Shown here piece by piece: positions 1-10,200 of a stretch of 64,000 nucleotides of DNA. Each line of letters begins with the position of its first letter. The first letter of the stretch is position 1. Both the position numbers and the translations under genes were made by a program. The notes below the pieces were generated by a model. The model was not told the origin of the DNA. It did no database searches and saw only the letters and a program-made list of their open reading frames with translations. Source of the stretch: Lachancea thermotolerans CBS 6340 (lineage: Eukaryota; Ascomycota; Saccharomycetes; Saccharomycetales; Saccharomycetaceae); contig NC_013083.1 of assembly GCF_000142805.1 (NCBI RefSeq), positions 1,302,001-1,366,000 on the forward strand, read 5' to 3'.

Positions 1-698
1 CTGCGCCGTGACCAAGCCACTAGGCTATAAAGTTCGTGATTTTTATATGACTGTCTAGTTTTTTCACTTTTAATACATTAATTTCAAGGGCCCTTATAAG
101 AACGCAATTGCAGCTCTGGAAAGACGTTAAGGAAGCGAAGTTCGGCATCGGAGAATCAAATCCCACGCAGCGAGACCAACGGGGGCTTCACAGCTTGAAT
201 GTCAGGTTAGTATTAAATGATATAGTTTAATCTGGTTGCGTCGATATAGTTGAAAGCACTGTCTTCATCCAGATCGTACCTACAATAGATAAAAATAGCC
301 AAACGAGACAAGCACGTCAGCTCCGCGCTGTTGGAGAGGGCCAGACGTGTGACAGAGACGTCGTTCCTACTGGCCGTCATATATCACTTCGCACGTAATG
401 AATATTCCAATCACAACGTTACACAGCCTGCACAAGTCGATGAATATCTCTGAATTTTGCTGTATGAAGATGCATGAATAGAAACTGTGAGTCGACAAAG
501 GCTCGCGTTCAAGCCTGGCGTCCCCGCCGTTTAAATATCGCTACTTACGAACCAATCATAGCGTATAAAAATTTCTCATATACAGGGGCCTTCCTCGTCT
601 TGGAACCTAAAAAAAATTGAACCTATCTGCACACGTCTTACACCGTGACTCGAGCACTCAGAAAGCCGATCTCCCACGCCCATTGACAACAGTTCCCC
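1..698. other. Intergenic, left edge to ATP14
   Basis: No gene is recognisable here. The last 150 bases look like the ATP14 promoter: a CCAAT box at 552-556 and a TATA box (TATAAAAA) at 564-571, about 130 bases before the ATG. CCAAT is the core recognised by the Hap2/3/4/5 complex that drives respiratory genes in budding yeasts, which would suit an ATP synthase gene; that link is inferred. Confidence 0.5.
552..571 (+). promoter_or_regulatory. CCAAT box and TATA box of ATP14
   Basis: CCAAT at 552-556 is followed eight bases later by TATAAAAA at 564-571. Spacing to the ATP14 start codon (699) is normal for a yeast core promoter. Hap-complex control is inferred from the motif and the target's respiratory function. 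Confidence 0.45.
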
Positions 699-1040
699 AT
701 GTTCTTGCAAGCTTTCAAAACCGCTGTTCCAAGAAGTGTGCGCACTTTCGCTTCGACCCGTGTCAGATCCAACGTCATCCAGGACTTGTACCTGAGAGAA
801 ATCAAGAGCGTCAAGCTCCAGCCTGTAAGCGCCAAGGACGCGGAGGGCAGCGTCAAGGCGTGGACCGCGCCCCAGGCCCCAAAGCTGCCTGAGCTGGAGG
901 CCCAGGGCCCAGAAGCTCTCAAGGCCTACGCGCAGGAAGATGTGCACGTGACCAAGACCGAGGCCGAGTCCGCCGCTGAGTCGGAGGAGCAGGACTGGCT
1001 GGTGATTGAGGACATCGAGGAGGAGAACCACCACCACTGA
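699..1040 (+). CDS. ATP14: Mitochondrial F1Fo ATP synthase subunit h
   Basis: Encodes 113 residues matching yeast Atp14, subunit h of the peripheral stalk of mitochondrial ATP synthase, which holds F1 against rotation at the inner membrane. The first ~20 residues are basic and hydroxylated with no acid (a presequence), followed by the conserved NVIQDLYLREIKS block at ~25-37, the LPELEAQGPEALKAY block near 65-80, and an acidic tail containing DWLVIEDIEEE. Length is close to the S. cerevisiae protein (124 residues). It is the first gene in the window; in S. cerevisiae ATP14 (YLR295C) also lies next to GSP1. The His-His-His C terminus is unusual but short. Confidence 0.95.
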   Translation: MFLQAFKTAVPRSVRTFASTRVRSNVIQDLYLREIKSVKLQPVSAKDAEGSVKAWTAPQAPKLPELEAQGPEALKAYAQEDVHVTKTEAESAAESEEQDWLVIEDIEEENHHH

Positions 1041-1217
1041 GCGGCCGCGGCTCCTCCCGAGACCCTCTGTCTGCGAAGTTAAAGAAAAACCGTCTATATA
1101 TTCATGAGTAACGAGCGAGATCCGGCGTGTATACTACATACGAACACAACCAACAACCATCCTTCAAAAGAAGTACCAAGCCGGAGAGCCGACACGCGTA
1201 CACGAACCGCTCACCGC

Positions 1218-1973
1218 ATGAGCTCTCGCTTTCCAAGCATCCACGATGCCGCCAGCTACGTGAACGAGGAGCTGCACCGCCGCGCACTGCTGCCGGCGTC
1301 GCAGAAGCTGCGCTTTCGCTCGACAGACGACAAAGCGCTGCAGCCGCAGCTGGCGAGCGTGAACAACGACAGGTTGTTGATCAATACGATTCACAAGCTA
1401 CTTAAAGCGCTGGACCGCGCCGAGCAGGTGCCCGAGACGGGTCCCGCAGAGGCCGCGGAGCTGCCATCGCCCAAGCCGAAACCTGCGCCGGCGCGGGCCA
1501 GCCCGCCCAAGACCAAAGTTGTCAAACCCACGTCTCGACACACGCTCGCGTCCCTGCGGCGCTACGAGGTCACCATTGAGCAGCTGAGAGACAAGCTGAG
1601 GCTCGACGGCCCGGACTTGACATGGCAGGTGTCACCGCTTCCAGAGCCCAGCGCGCACGTGACTTCCAACAAAGTCACACGTGACCAAGACCTTGACGCC
1701 ACGACCGCACTGCTCCGGAAGCTCATAGCGCATCGCGATGGCTCCGAGAAAGCGCTGGCCGCTGTGACGGAGTTTCTACAGGCCTCCAACAGCTTTCTGT
1801 ACACCCGGTGCGTGCACAATTGCGAGTGCAGCGTGCCGCCGCCTGTAGCCATCACGCAAAAGCAGGAAAAGGCGGAAGAGCCGGATTTGGTGGCACCTAT
1901 TGAGCTAGCGGAATGCTTAGGCAAGTTGCAGGAGTTGGTTGACGACTGGCACGACATCGCGCAGCTGCTGTGA
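1218..1973 (+). CDS. Unassigned protein, possible ADIP/Msd1-like N-terminal domain
   Basis: A 251-residue protein between ATP14 and GSP1 that I cannot match to a named S. cerevisiae gene. The start at 1218 is preferred because the in-frame extension back to 1104 is low complexity and lies in probable leader. Residues ~5-65 have the pattern SYVNEELHRRALL ... NNDRLLINTIHKLLKALDR, which resembles the N-terminal region of fungal ADIP-family proteins (Pfam ADIP; S. pombe Msd1 anchors microtubules at the spindle pole body). A Pro/Ala/Lys linker follows (~75-110), then helical, probably coiled-coil segments (~115-150 and ~165-190), a Cys pair (CVHNCEC, ~204-210) and an amphipathic C terminus. Codon use looks like its neighbours. 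The gene is very probably real; the family call is tentative. Confidence 0.6.
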   Translation: MSSRFPSIHDAASYVNEELHRRALLPASQKLRFRSTDDKALQPQLASVNNDRLLINTIHKLLKALDRAEQVPETGPAEAAELPSPKPKPAPARASPPKTKVVKPTSRHTLASLRRYEVTIEQLRDKLRLDGPDLTWQVSPLPEPSAHVTSNKVTRDQDLDATTALLRKLIAHRDGSEKALAAVTEFLQASNSFLYTRCVHNCECSVPPPVAITQKQEKAEEPDLVAPIELAECLGKLQELVDDWHDIAQLL

Positions 1974-2239
1974 GAGCTACTATCACGTGACTATAACTCG
2001 TACTTAGATCACATGACAGTACATCATTGAGAGATCAGCACTGGTCACATGATACTACCCGTATCACGTTACTTTCAAGGGTTGAAGCCAGCCTTCTCTT
2101 TCTCGTCCAAAATGATGTCAGCGCTCTACATGGAAAAAAAATTTTCCAGGCTTTTGTAGATGTATCTCCCTTTTGCTACTCTTCGAATCAAGCTGAGCTC
2201 CAGATCAACGATCGAAATATAAGCCTAAAAGTTTCAACA

Positions 2240-2884
2240 ATGTCAGGAGAAGTGCCTACTTTCAAATTGGTTTTGGTTGGTGACGGTGGTACCGGTAAGA
2301 CCACGTTCGTGAAGAGACATTTGACCGGTGAGTTCGAGAAGAAGTACATCGCGACAATCGGTGTTGAGGTGCACCCTCTATCATTCTACACAGACTTCGG
2401 TGAGCTGAAGTTCGACGTCTGGGACACAGCGGGACAGGAGAAGTTCGGTGGTCTGAGAGACGGTTACTACATCAACGCTCAATGTGGTATCATTATGTTC
2501 GACGTCACCTCGCGTATCACCTACAAGAACGTGCCTAACTGGCACCGTGACCTGGTGCGTGTGTGTGAGAACATCCCTATCGTGCTGTGTGGTAACAAGG
2601 TCGATGTCAAGGAGAGAAAGGTCAAGGCCAAGACCATCACCTTCCACAGAAAGAAGAACTTGCAGTACTACGATATCTCTGCCAAGTCCAACTACAACTT
2701 CGAGAAGCCTTTCTTGTGGCTAGCCAGAAAGCTGGCCGGTAACCCACAGCTGGACTTCGTCGCCTCCCCAGCCCTGGCTCCTCCAGAGGTCCAGGTCGAC
2801 GAGGCCTTGATGCATCAGTACCAGCAGGAGATGGAGCAGGCCACTGCTCTGCCCTTGCCTGACGAGGACGACGCCGACTTGTAA
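2240..2884 (+). CDS. GSP1: Ran GTPase
   Basis: Encodes 214 residues of the small GTPase Ran, which sets the direction of nuclear import and export and acts in spindle assembly. The P loop GDGGTGKTT is at residues 14-22, followed by the switch II motif [11 protein letters not shown], the base-contacting NKVD and SAK motifs, and the acidic DEDDADL tail typical of Ran. The ATG at 2240 matches the family N terminus ([16 protein letters not shown]); the frame stays open upstream to 2027 but that part shows no similarity. It is the single counterpart of the S. cerevisiae duplicates GSP1 (YLR293C) and GSP2 (YOR185C). Confidence 0.97.
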   Translation: MSGEVPTFKLVLVGDGGTGKTTFVKRHLTGEFEKKYIATIGVEVHPLSFYTDFGELKFDVWDTAGQEKFGGLRDGYYINAQCGIIMFDVTSRITYKNVPNWHRDLVRVCENIPIVLCGNKVDVKERKVKAKTITFHRKKNLQYYDISAKSNYNFEKPFLWLARKLAGNPQLDFVASPALAPPEVQVDEALMHQYQQEMEQATALPLPDEDDADL

Positions 2885-3557
2885 GTAGGGTTTCCTTGCC
2901 TCCCACCCGCACTTCCTGCTCTTTTGACCTAATACATAAATGTGTCTAAAACAAACCCGTGTGTATTTTCTGAAACACAACATATCTGTACTGTTAACCT
3001 GAGACCGCGACTGATGGACGCGGGTTCTGGCGTTCCTTAGCCTAGGCCGATGAGGCTACTGCACATCGCGCCGGGTCCACTGACCCTTGGCACACGACAG
3101 CACGTCAGGTTTTTAAGATGGTTATTCGGTTGAGTTGGGAGATACTCTGAGTGGCCGCGGCTGCCATAATTCGACCCCAAGACAAGAAGCGACTCCCCTT
3201 GCCCAGTCAATAGGCCTGCGGACACGTTTCATGCTCAGGGTCCTTAGATATAACTTTTTAACAACACGTATAAATGAGGCAGTGGCGAGAGCGAAACAGC
3301 AGGAAAAAAATCCTTAGAATGACTTCCCAGCCCAATTGGCATGAACCGGAGGCTAACAAGACCGCAAGAAGCCCGTCAAGGCAAGGTCATTCCGGTTCGT
3401 GCGACAGCTTTCAGTCGACTTGCGCTGATATACCTATGTACGAACGTCGTTTCAAGCTCTCCAGCTTGTGAGATTATAACTCTTAGGTCAAACCAGTCCC
3501 CGAAACCAGAATCTCCAAGCAGAAAAACCGTCTCCCTTGGTTCAAAAAGTCCCCAGA
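2885..3557. other. Intergenic GSP1-SEC72
   Basis: The interval holds the GSP1 terminator region and the SEC72 promoter. A TATAAAT lies at 3269-3275. Short open frames here have no similarity to known proteins and no consistent start context. I see no RNA gene. Confidence 0.4.
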
Positions 3558-4148
3558 ATGTCTACTGATCTGTCGGAGCTTCAATACAACCCCAACTCTA
3601 AGCTGTTGGGCCTTCCTCACAGCTCAGAAGATGTGACCATGAACATTAGCCAGATCAACAAGCTGACGCAAGATCTCGTAGCAGAGACCAACGCGAATTT
3701 CACTCCTCAACCGCATGCCGAATCTACTGCTATGATCAAGAAAATGTTCGAAAATGGGTTGAAGCAGACACAGCAGCAGAAGTTGGCCGACGCCCTGAAG
3801 TCCATCAACCTGGCCATCGAAATGGCCCAGCGTAAGCGTACTACGTGGGAAGCCTTCGCCGTTCAGTTACAAGAGCTACAATTCATGCTGAAAAATAGAG
3901 TAGACTTATGCCTGGTGCAGGGTAGATTCATGGACGCCTTGCAAGATCTAGACTTTTTGCAGAATACAGGTCTCAACTCTTCCGACGTGTTCATCCGCAA
4001 GACGGACGCTCTGATCAAACTGAAGCAGTATGAACAGGCTCGCGCCGAATGTGAAAGGGGTTTAAGTCTCGACCCTACCAATGTCAAGTTGAAGGCCCTA
4101 CTGATAGAAAATACTCGCAGGCTTGCAGAGTACAACGGCGACATCTGA
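3558..4148 (+). CDS. SEC72: Sec62/63 complex subunit Sec72
   Basis: Encodes 196 residues (193 in S. cerevisiae) of Sec72, the cytosolic tetratricopeptide subunit of the Sec62-Sec63-Sec71-Sec72 complex that helps post-translational translocation into the ER. The start at 3558 (MSTDLSELQYNPNSKLLGL) is chosen over an in-frame ATG 21 bases upstream because it matches the family. TPR-like helices occupy the C-terminal half (roughly residues 60-190), including the DALKSINLAIEMAQRKRTTW and YEQARAECERGLSLDPTNVK repeats. There is no signal peptide or membrane span, as expected, since it docks through Sec71. Same order and strand as YLR293C-YLR292C. Confidence 0.95.
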   Translation: MSTDLSELQYNPNSKLLGLPHSSEDVTMNISQINKLTQDLVAETNANFTPQPHAESTAMIKKMFENGLKQTQQQKLADALKSINLAIEMAQRKRTTWEAFAVQLQELQFMLKNRVDLCLVQGRFMDALQDLDFLQNTGLNSSDVFIRKTDALIKLKQYEQARAECERGLSLDPTNVKLKALLIENTRRLAEYNGDI

Positions 4149-4453
4149 ATGCCCAGAAGAGAGCTATAGAGCGCGCATGGGCGCTTGGGTTCCAGCGAAG
4201 TTTAAGATTCAGTTGACGAAGTTCTACTAGATAGCTGCGGTAGCCTCATGAGTATTCACGTGCCCTAGGTCAGCTCGCATTTCACTTCATCACCTATATA
4301 ATGATGCCATTCTAAAAAGATAAAATTTTCAACGTTTAGTTCTAAACTTTACCTAGTGTCATCTCCCGATGCAGGTATTCCCAGCATAAGCACTTAATCA
4401 TAGCGCAATCACAAGGCCGAACTGCAGCGCTTTGCTGAATACAAAATTGAGAC
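4149..4453. other. Intergenic SEC72-GCD7
   Basis: Promoter region of GCD7. A CACGTG E-box is at 4257-4262 and a TATATAA-type element begins near 4295. Nothing else is evident. Confidence 0.35.
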
Positions 4454-5545
4454 ATGTCTTCTGATATCAATGTTACCGTGGCTTCTTTCATAGATAGACT
4501 GAAAAGAAGACAGATCTACGGGTCTTACCAGGTGTCGCTGGAAACCCTACAGCTACTGAAAAGGTTTGTTTCCGCAGCTCGTTGGACCAACATAAACGAC
4601 CTGATTTCACAACTGCGAGCGCTCGGCAGCAGGCTTGCAAAGGCGCAGCCGACAGAGTTTACATGCGGTAACATCATAAGACGAGTGCTCGCGTTGATTC
4701 GCGATGAGGTCGAGGAAGAAATTGCTTCAGCGATGGTCCAAAACAACGCCGAGCCAATGATATCCTCTATGTTTAGTCTTCTGCAAAAACCCGTGGCCAC
4801 GCCCTCCCAGCGCTCCGTCGAACATCCTAAGGCCGACATACGGCAAGTGATTATTCAGGGCATCAAAGACCTGATAGATGAGATCGCAAACATAGACGAC
4901 GGGATCCAGCAAATCGCCATTGATCTGATTCACGATCGCGAGATACTGCTAACGCCCACTCCCGACTCAAAGACCGTGCTTAAATTCCTCATTAAGGCTC
5001 GTGAGCGCAACAACAGAGACTTCACGGTGCTAGTATCTGAGGGCTTTCCCAACAACACGCACGTCGCACACCAGTTCGCGAAGAAGCTTTCCGAGCATGG
5101 CATCGAAACCACAGTTATACCGGACACTGCGGTCTTCGCGCTTATGAGCAGGGTCGGAAAAGTCATCATCGGCGCCAAAACTGTTTTCACCAACGGAGGC
5201 ACCATCTCCTCCACAGCCGGTGTCTCCTCAGTGTGTGAATGTGCCCGCGAGTTCAAAACGCCTGTTTTTGCTGTAGCTGGTCTATACAAGCTCTCTCCCC
5301 TGTACCCCTTTGACATCGAGAAGTTCGTTGAGGTGGGTGGCTCTCAGCGTGTCCTGCCTACTATGGAGAACGACCGTGTGGGCAATCATAACCGGCTTGA
5401 CACCGTGAACCCTATAGCAGACTACGTTCCGCCAGAGAACATCGACATCTACATCACCAATATCGGCGGTTTTGCCCCCAGTTTCATATACCGTGTTGTT
5501 TGGGACAACTACAAACAGCAGGATGTGAACCTGGAGGCTAATTGA
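4454..5545 (+). CDS. GCD7: Translation initiation factor eIF2B subunit beta
   Basis: Encodes 363 residues (381 in S. cerevisiae) of eIF2B-beta, a regulatory subunit of the guanine nucleotide exchange factor that recharges eIF2 and senses its phosphorylation in general amino acid control. The N-terminal helical domain spans ~1-150, and the Rossmann-like C-terminal domain contains the family blocks GAKTVFTNGGTISSTAGV near residues 235-255 and FDIEKFVEVGGSQRVLP near 285-300. It ends in a normal family C terminus (NIGGFAPSFIYRVVWDNYKQ...). Next to SEC72 and COQ11, as in YLR292C-YLR291C-YLR290C. Confidence 0.96.
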   Translation: MSSDINVTVASFIDRLKRRQIYGSYQVSLETLQLLKRFVSAARWTNINDLISQLRALGSRLAKAQPTEFTCGNIIRRVLALIRDEVEEEIASAMVQNNAEPMISSMFSLLQKPVATPSQRSVEHPKADIRQVIIQGIKDLIDEIANIDDGIQQIAIDLIHDREILLTPTPDSKTVLKFLIKARERNNRDFTVLVSEGFPNNTHVAHQFAKKLSEHGIETTVIPDTAVFALMSRVGKVIIGAKTVFTNGGTISSTAGVSSVCECAREFKTPVFAVAGLYKLSPLYPFDIEKFVEVGGSQRVLPTMENDRVGNHNRLDTVNPIADYVPPENIDIYITNIGGFAPSFIYRVVWDNYKQQDVNLEAN

Positions 5546-5998
5546 GGCATCCTCCGTCATACTTTTTGTATTTAAAAAATGCAAGAGCTACGATTCAGTC
5601 CAATTTTTTTCTTTGCCTCCGTCCTCAACTTCTTTCTGAGGATTTAGGCTCTAAATCTTGTGTGCCCTGTGCCTCGCTCGGCCTTGTTTCTCTATGGCTA
5701 GGTCTTGAGCTGGATAATTCTATGCGCTTCGCGCTGCATACAATTAATGGGCTATAGCGAATTTGAGACTTCTTTTGAGTACGAGTTCACCTGTGGCTTA
5801 TTGCTACGCGTGGTTAACATCGTAATTGGAACGTCCAATATCTCTTGTTTTTAAACATCATCTTAGTAGTCTTAAGCGTTTGTAAGCGGGCCAGATTGCT
5901 GACCCTAATTATCTTGTAGCCGTGACATGAAATATACTTTAAAGAATAATATAGGGTAAACTTAACTATCAAGAGCAATTACAGCATTGGAAACCAAG
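5546..5998. other. Intergenic GCD7-COQ11
   Basis: AT-rich spacer with the GCD7 3' end and the COQ11 promoter. A TAATATAGG-type AT tract lies about 50 bases before COQ11. No gene or repeat is evident. Confidence 0.35.
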
Positions 5999-6808
5999 AT
6001 GTCGAGTTTGCTAGTTTTTGGAGGCAATGGGTTCCTTGGTCGTCGCATCTGTCAAACGGCGGTCGAAAAGGGCTTTCAAGTGACTTCTTTGTCTCGTTCT
6101 GGATCTCCACCGCGAACCGCTAACCGATGGGACAAGGAATGGATTGACAAAGTCCACTGGGAAAAGTGTGACGTGTTGGATCCGAAGAGCTACACCCAGT
6201 ACTTGAAGGACGCGGACAATGTAGTGCACTCCATTGGGATTCTTTTGGAAGACTCAAGCTATAAGGCCCAAATTAATGGCAAGCTATCATTTGACCCAAA
6301 GAACCTGCTGAAGTGGGGGCCAAACCCCATGAAGAACAACCCTAACTTTACATACGAGGTTATGAACAAAAAAACAGCGTTGATGTTAGCAGAAGAGTTC
6401 TCGAAAGTCCAGCGTGCAGATTCTGCCAGGGAGAGGACTATGTCGTATATCTCGGCAGACAGGGGCTTCCCTGGTCTTCCCTCCGGTTACATAAAATCTA
6501 AGCGGGAAGCAGAAGCAGGAATCATGAGGCATGAACAGCAGTTCCGGCCAATCCTTGTGCGTCCGGGTTTTATGTTTGATGAACTAGACGCATCATTAAA
6601 GACCCTTGACGTCAGATCACAGCTCAAGCATGTACTAGAGATGCTGAACTGGGGGAATGACTGGCTGTTAGGCCGTCGTATCGACTTCATCAACCAGTTG
6701 ATAAGGCCGACTGTCTCGACGCAACAGGTCAGTAGGGCACTGCTCCAAAAAATAGAAAGCCCCGACTTCAAGGGCGTTCTCACCTTGGAAGAGATTATTA
6801 AATCATGA
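5999..6808 (+). CDS. COQ11: Mitochondrial NAD(P)-binding protein Coq11
   Basis: Encodes 269 residues of the atypical short-chain dehydrogenase/NmrA-type protein Coq11, a mitochondrial inner-membrane component of the coenzyme Q synthesis complex. The dinucleotide-binding motif VFGGNGFLGRRIC is at residues ~6-18, with further Rossmann-fold elements (SLSRSG, DVLDPKSY, NVVHSIGILL) in order. A YIKSKREAE segment around 165 stands where classical family members carry YxxxK. The start at 5999 is used; an alternative in-frame ATG four codons upstream (5987) cannot be excluded. Orthologue of YLR290C, between GCD7 and GUF1 as in S. cerevisiae. Confidence 0.93.
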   Translation: MSSLLVFGGNGFLGRRICQTAVEKGFQVTSLSRSGSPPRTANRWDKEWIDKVHWEKCDVLDPKSYTQYLKDADNVVHSIGILLEDSSYKAQINGKLSFDPKNLLKWGPNPMKNNPNFTYEVMNKKTALMLAEEFSKVQRADSARERTMSYISADRGFPGLPSGYIKSKREAEAGIMRHEQQFRPILVRPGFMFDELDASLKTLDVRSQLKHVLEMLNWGNDWLLGRRIDFINQLIRPTVSTQQVSRALLQKIESPDFKGVLTLEEIIKS

Positions 6809-6876
6809 AGGGAAAAGAATCCCAGGCTATTTACAGGATTTATTTTTGTGTACTACGCAATGCTTTTAATGTGTTT

Positions 6877-8799
6877 TCACCTACGTAAAAACGCTTGGTA
6901 AGCCTCTTGATTAATTTGAATGTTGCCCACACTCTTCATTTGCTTCTTACCTTCTTTTTGTTTGACCAGTAGTTTTTTCCTCCGTGACACATCAGAGGCG
7001 TGAAGCTTAGCCAATACGTCTTTTCTGCGGGCTTTGATGGTTTCACGCGCTATCACTTTATTATTGGCCCTTGCTTGTATCACGACCTCGTAAAGCTGTG
7101 ATTTGACGTACTCTTTGAACTTCTTTGCCCACTTCCGTCCGACGCGTTCCACTTGAGACCTGTGCATGACCTGTGCAAGTGCATCCACACTTTTCCCATT
7201 GAGCACAAGCTCAAGCTTGACAATATCCGAAGCTTTGTAGCCGATGTCCTCGTAATCTAGTGATCCATAGCCTCTGGATACAGACTTCAATTTTCCGAAA
7301 AAGTCGTCGACCAAGTGTGCTAGCGGCATTTCATATTTGAGTAGGACCTGCCCGGTAACGTTCAAATACGTGATTTCCTTTTGAATACCTCTGTTGTTTT
7401 CGCAGAGCTTGATAACAGCTCCAAGATACTCCTGCGGCAGTGTGATGATCGCTTCCACGTACGGCTCCTGCAGCGAATCAATCCTTGTTTTTCTGAGAGA
7501 AAGGTCTGGAAAGTCATCCGGGTTTGTGATGATCTTCTCTTCACCATTCGTAAACTTAATCACATATGGCACTGTTGGCTGTGTAATGATTAATTTTGAG
7601 CCGTATTCTTTCTCTAGGCGGTCCTTGAAGACAGAAGCGTGCAGGGAACCGAGGAACCCCAATCTCCAGCCCTGGCCTAACGCGTTTGAAGACTCTCTTT
7701 GTAGAGAAACCGATCTGTCATTGAGAACAAGTCGTGTAATGTCTTCGTCCAAGCTCTTAAATTCAGTGCCATCAGCGGGAAACGCGCCCACGAAAACCAT
7801 AGGTTTTGGGTCTTCGAATCCATCCAATACTTCAGTCACACTCTCTTTTCCCACATGCATGATGGTGTCGCCGATCTTGGCGTCTTTAGACTCTTTCATC
7901 CCTGGCACGATGTAACCCACTTGGCCAGTCCGCAAGCAGCCCATAGACACCTTATCTGGGTACATTATTCCCAACTCTTTAATCTCGTACTTTTTACCTG
8001 TTTGTGCACTCACGACCCTATCTCCTTTCTTTACAACGCCATCGACAATGTTTACTAAGAGGACTACTCCTAGGTAAGAGTCGTACCAGGAGTCAACCAG
8101 CAGTGCTCTAAAGGGCTTTTTACCAACACCTGTAGGCGGAGGAATGCGATCTATAATAGCTGGGAGAAGGTCCTCCTTCACATTTATTCCCGTTTTCGCG
8201 CTAACTCTTATTATTTCAGCGCGCGGCAGCTCAAATGTGCTCTCGATTTGGGCTTCAGCTTGCGGAATGTTAGCACTATCTAAATCAATTTTGTTGATCA
8301 CTGGGATAAGTTTGAGATTCATACTATAAGCCAGGTAGAAGTTCGCGACCGTTTGAGCTTGCACGCCTTGCGACGCGTCCACCAGTAGCAAGGCGCCGCC
8401 GCAAGATGCATATGATCTCGAAACTTCCGCACGAAAGTCGACGTGACCAGGAGTATCGACTAGATGTAGAAGGTAGTCTTTATTCCTGCGCTTGTCGTAG
8501 TAGAACATCGTGCAAGTCTGTGCTTTAATGGTTATTCCTCGTTCCCTCTCAACCTCCAGCTTGTCCAGCACTTGTCTATTGGAATCACCCGCCTTTATGA
8601 CCCCTGTAAACTCCAAAAGCCGGTCGCTAAGCGTGGATTTTCCATGGTCGACATGTGCGACGATTGAGAAGTTCCGGTAATTCTCAATTGGAATCTGTTC
8701 CAGTCTGCGCTGAAGAGCTTCAGTGTCCTTAGCCGAGTAGTGGTTAAAGCGGCGAAAACATATTGAAGATTGTAAATACAATGATCTCAGTCTCCTCAT
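6877..8799 (-). CDS. GUF1: Mitochondrial translation elongation factor 4 (LepA family)
   Basis: Encodes 640 residues (645 in S. cerevisiae) of Guf1, the mitochondrial LepA/EF4 ribosome-bound GTPase that supports translation under suboptimal conditions. A basic, Arg-rich presequence (~1-22) is followed by the GTPase domain with AHVDHGKS at 48-55, the [11 protein letters not shown] switch region, DTPGHVDF and NKIDL. The EF-G-like domains and the LepA-specific C-terminal domain (with RGYGSLDYE and the basic [23 protein letters not shown]-type block) are complete. It is divergent from MEC3 across only 147 bases, so the two must share a compact promoter region. Confidence 0.97.
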   Translation of the reverse strand: MRRLRSLYLQSSICFRRFNHYSAKDTEALQRRLEQIPIENYRNFSIVAHVDHGKSTLSDRLLEFTGVIKAGDSNRQVLDKLEVERERGITIKAQTCTMFYYDKRRNKDYLLHLVDTPGHVDFRAEVSRSYASCGGALLLVDASQGVQAQTVANFYLAYSMNLKLIPVINKIDLDSANIPQAEAQIESTFELPRAEIIRVSAKTGINVKEDLLPAIIDRIPPPTGVGKKPFRALLVDSWYDSYLGVVLLVNIVDGVVKKGDRVVSAQTGKKYEIKELGIMYPDKVSMGCLRTGQVGYIVPGMKESKDAKIGDTIMHVGKESVTEVLDGFEDPKPMVFVGAFPADGTEFKSLDEDITRLVLNDRSVSLQRESSNALGQGWRLGFLGSLHASVFKDRLEKEYGSKLIITQPTVPYVIKFTNGEEKIITNPDDFPDLSLRKTRIDSLQEPYVEAIITLPQEYLGAVIKLCENNRGIQKEITYLNVTGQVLLKYEMPLAHLVDDFFGKLKSVSRGYGSLDYEDIGYKASDIVKLELVLNGKSVDALAQVMHRSQVERVGRKWAKKFKEYVKSQLYEVVIQARANNKVIARETIKARRKDVLAKLHASDVSRRKKLLVKQKEGKKQMKSVGNIQINQEAYQAFLRR

Positions 8800-8946
8800 C
8801 GCCCCACTGGCGTGTTGTTATTGTTTTGAAGAAGTATGTTGAACCTTGCCTCATCTCACTTGTCAGGAAATTTCAGTAATGCTTGTGAAGTCTGTAATTG
8901 AGACAACAGTGAGAAAGCCACGCACAGGCTTCAACTGGCCGGCGGC

Positions 8947-10200
8947 ATGAAACTCAAGATCATTGTCAATGGCTCACAGTCTCCAGAAGACTTCAAACTG
9001 CTAAAATCAACGGTCGCGACTGTCGCATCCCTGCGAAAAACAGCGGTTCTACGTTTCACCAGCGAGAGGCTTGTTATAGTATCCAGCCCGAGCTCCACAG
9101 CATCTGGTTCTTCGGTTTTACATGGTGACAAAGGCCAGTTATGGTGCACAATCCCTAGAGATGCCTTTACGTTTTATAGCGTGGTAAGCGCGAGGGATCT
9201 TAACACAATCGCTATGGAGTGCAGCTGCGATATGTTGCATAGCATCTTGAAGAAATATGACAAAACGATAAACCAGGGGAACGAAGGCGACATGATCATA
9301 AAGCTCCAAAGTATGCCGGAATGGAACGCCAACACGTCTCAGGCGTCTGACGGCAAAAATGGCAGCGCGGCTAGAATCAACCCGATGTGCGCATTGGGCG
9401 TGACATTTGAAGAGGTAGTTTATACAAGCACTGACGCTAACGCTAGTGCAAAATCTGGTGGCGGCAATTCCGGAGGTATTAAGACGATTTCTCATTCCTT
9501 TAAAGTCCCTGCGCGCCTACTGTTCCGTACTCAGGATGCCAAGATACAAGAGCCTATGATAAACTATACCCAGCTGATGATGTATCGGTTACCAGCACCG
9601 CAGGGCGAATGGGGGCGCGGCTTCCAAAATTTCCTGCGACGCGTCGAGCGGTACTCCAATGTAAATAACATAAAGCTCAGCGCCAAGAAGTTCTGGCAGC
9701 AGGAGGAACGAACGGCTTCTCAGGAGACCGCCGGTGATCATGCATTTAAGATTGTTGTCAACGAGCTGGACTGGTACCTAGAGATCTGCTGGAATGGACC
9801 TCTAGACGCAATGGTGCAACCGGAAAATATTCAAGAAGATGTACAAGATTCAAGGGCGCCTGCTGGGGCTGATCCTACACATGCTGCAGACCAGAGCCTT
9901 TTTATTGAAGATAGCGCTTCCAATACCAATGACCCGCTCGATCTCCCTATTGAAAACACACCAGAGGCACCGCAAGACGTACAGCCCTCAAAACATGAGG
10001 TCATTATACGATGTAAGGACTGGAAAGTGTGTTCTAAGCTGTACGATGCATTCGAAGAAGTGGTACTTGCAATATCGCACGACGAGTCGTGTGTGTTCCA
10101 CTGCACGCTCCCTAGAGGAAACGTCGAGGACGAGAATGGGGAAAGGGCCAGGGAGTATGGCCAGGTCATATACTACATGGCTAGGGCGAAGAAAATTTGA
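8947..10200 (+). CDS. MEC3: DNA damage checkpoint clamp subunit Mec3
   Basis: Encodes 417 residues (474 in S. cerevisiae) of Mec3, the Hus1-like subunit of the 9-1-1 (Ddc1-Mec3-Rad17) checkpoint clamp loaded at DNA damage sites. The N terminus MKLKIIVNGSQSPEDFKLLKS and the ASLRKTAVLRFTSERLVI strand pair are the strongest family matches (residues 1-50). A PCNA-like fold is expected to span the two halves, separated by an acidic, poorly conserved insert near 290-345. Divergent from GUF1 and convergent with SER1. The order GUF1-MEC3 matches YLR289W-YLR288C. Confidence 0.93.
   Translation: MKLKIIVNGSQSPEDFKLLKSTVATVASLRKTAVLRFTSERLVIVSSPSSTASGSSVLHGDKGQLWCTIPRDAFTFYSVVSARDLNTIAMECSCDMLHSILKKYDKTINQGNEGDMIIKLQSMPEWNANTSQASDGKNGSAARINPMCALGVTFEEVVYTSTDANASAKSGGGNSGGIKTISHSFKVPARLLFRTQDAKIQEPMINYTQLMMYRLPAPQGEWGRGFQNFLRRVERYSNVNNIKLSAKKFWQQEERTASQETAGDHAFKIVVNELDWYLEICWNGPLDAMVQPENIQEDVQDSRAPAGADPTHAADQSLFIEDSASNTNDPLDLPIENTPEAPQDVQPSKHEVIIRCKDWKVCSKLYDAFEEVVLAISHDESCVFHCTLPRGNVEDENGERAREYGQVIYYMARAKKI

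Noticed and set aside
2027-2239. In-frame 71-codon N-terminal extension of GSP1
   Set aside because: All Ran proteins start at the equivalent of 2240 and the extension has no similarity; it is best read as 5' leader.
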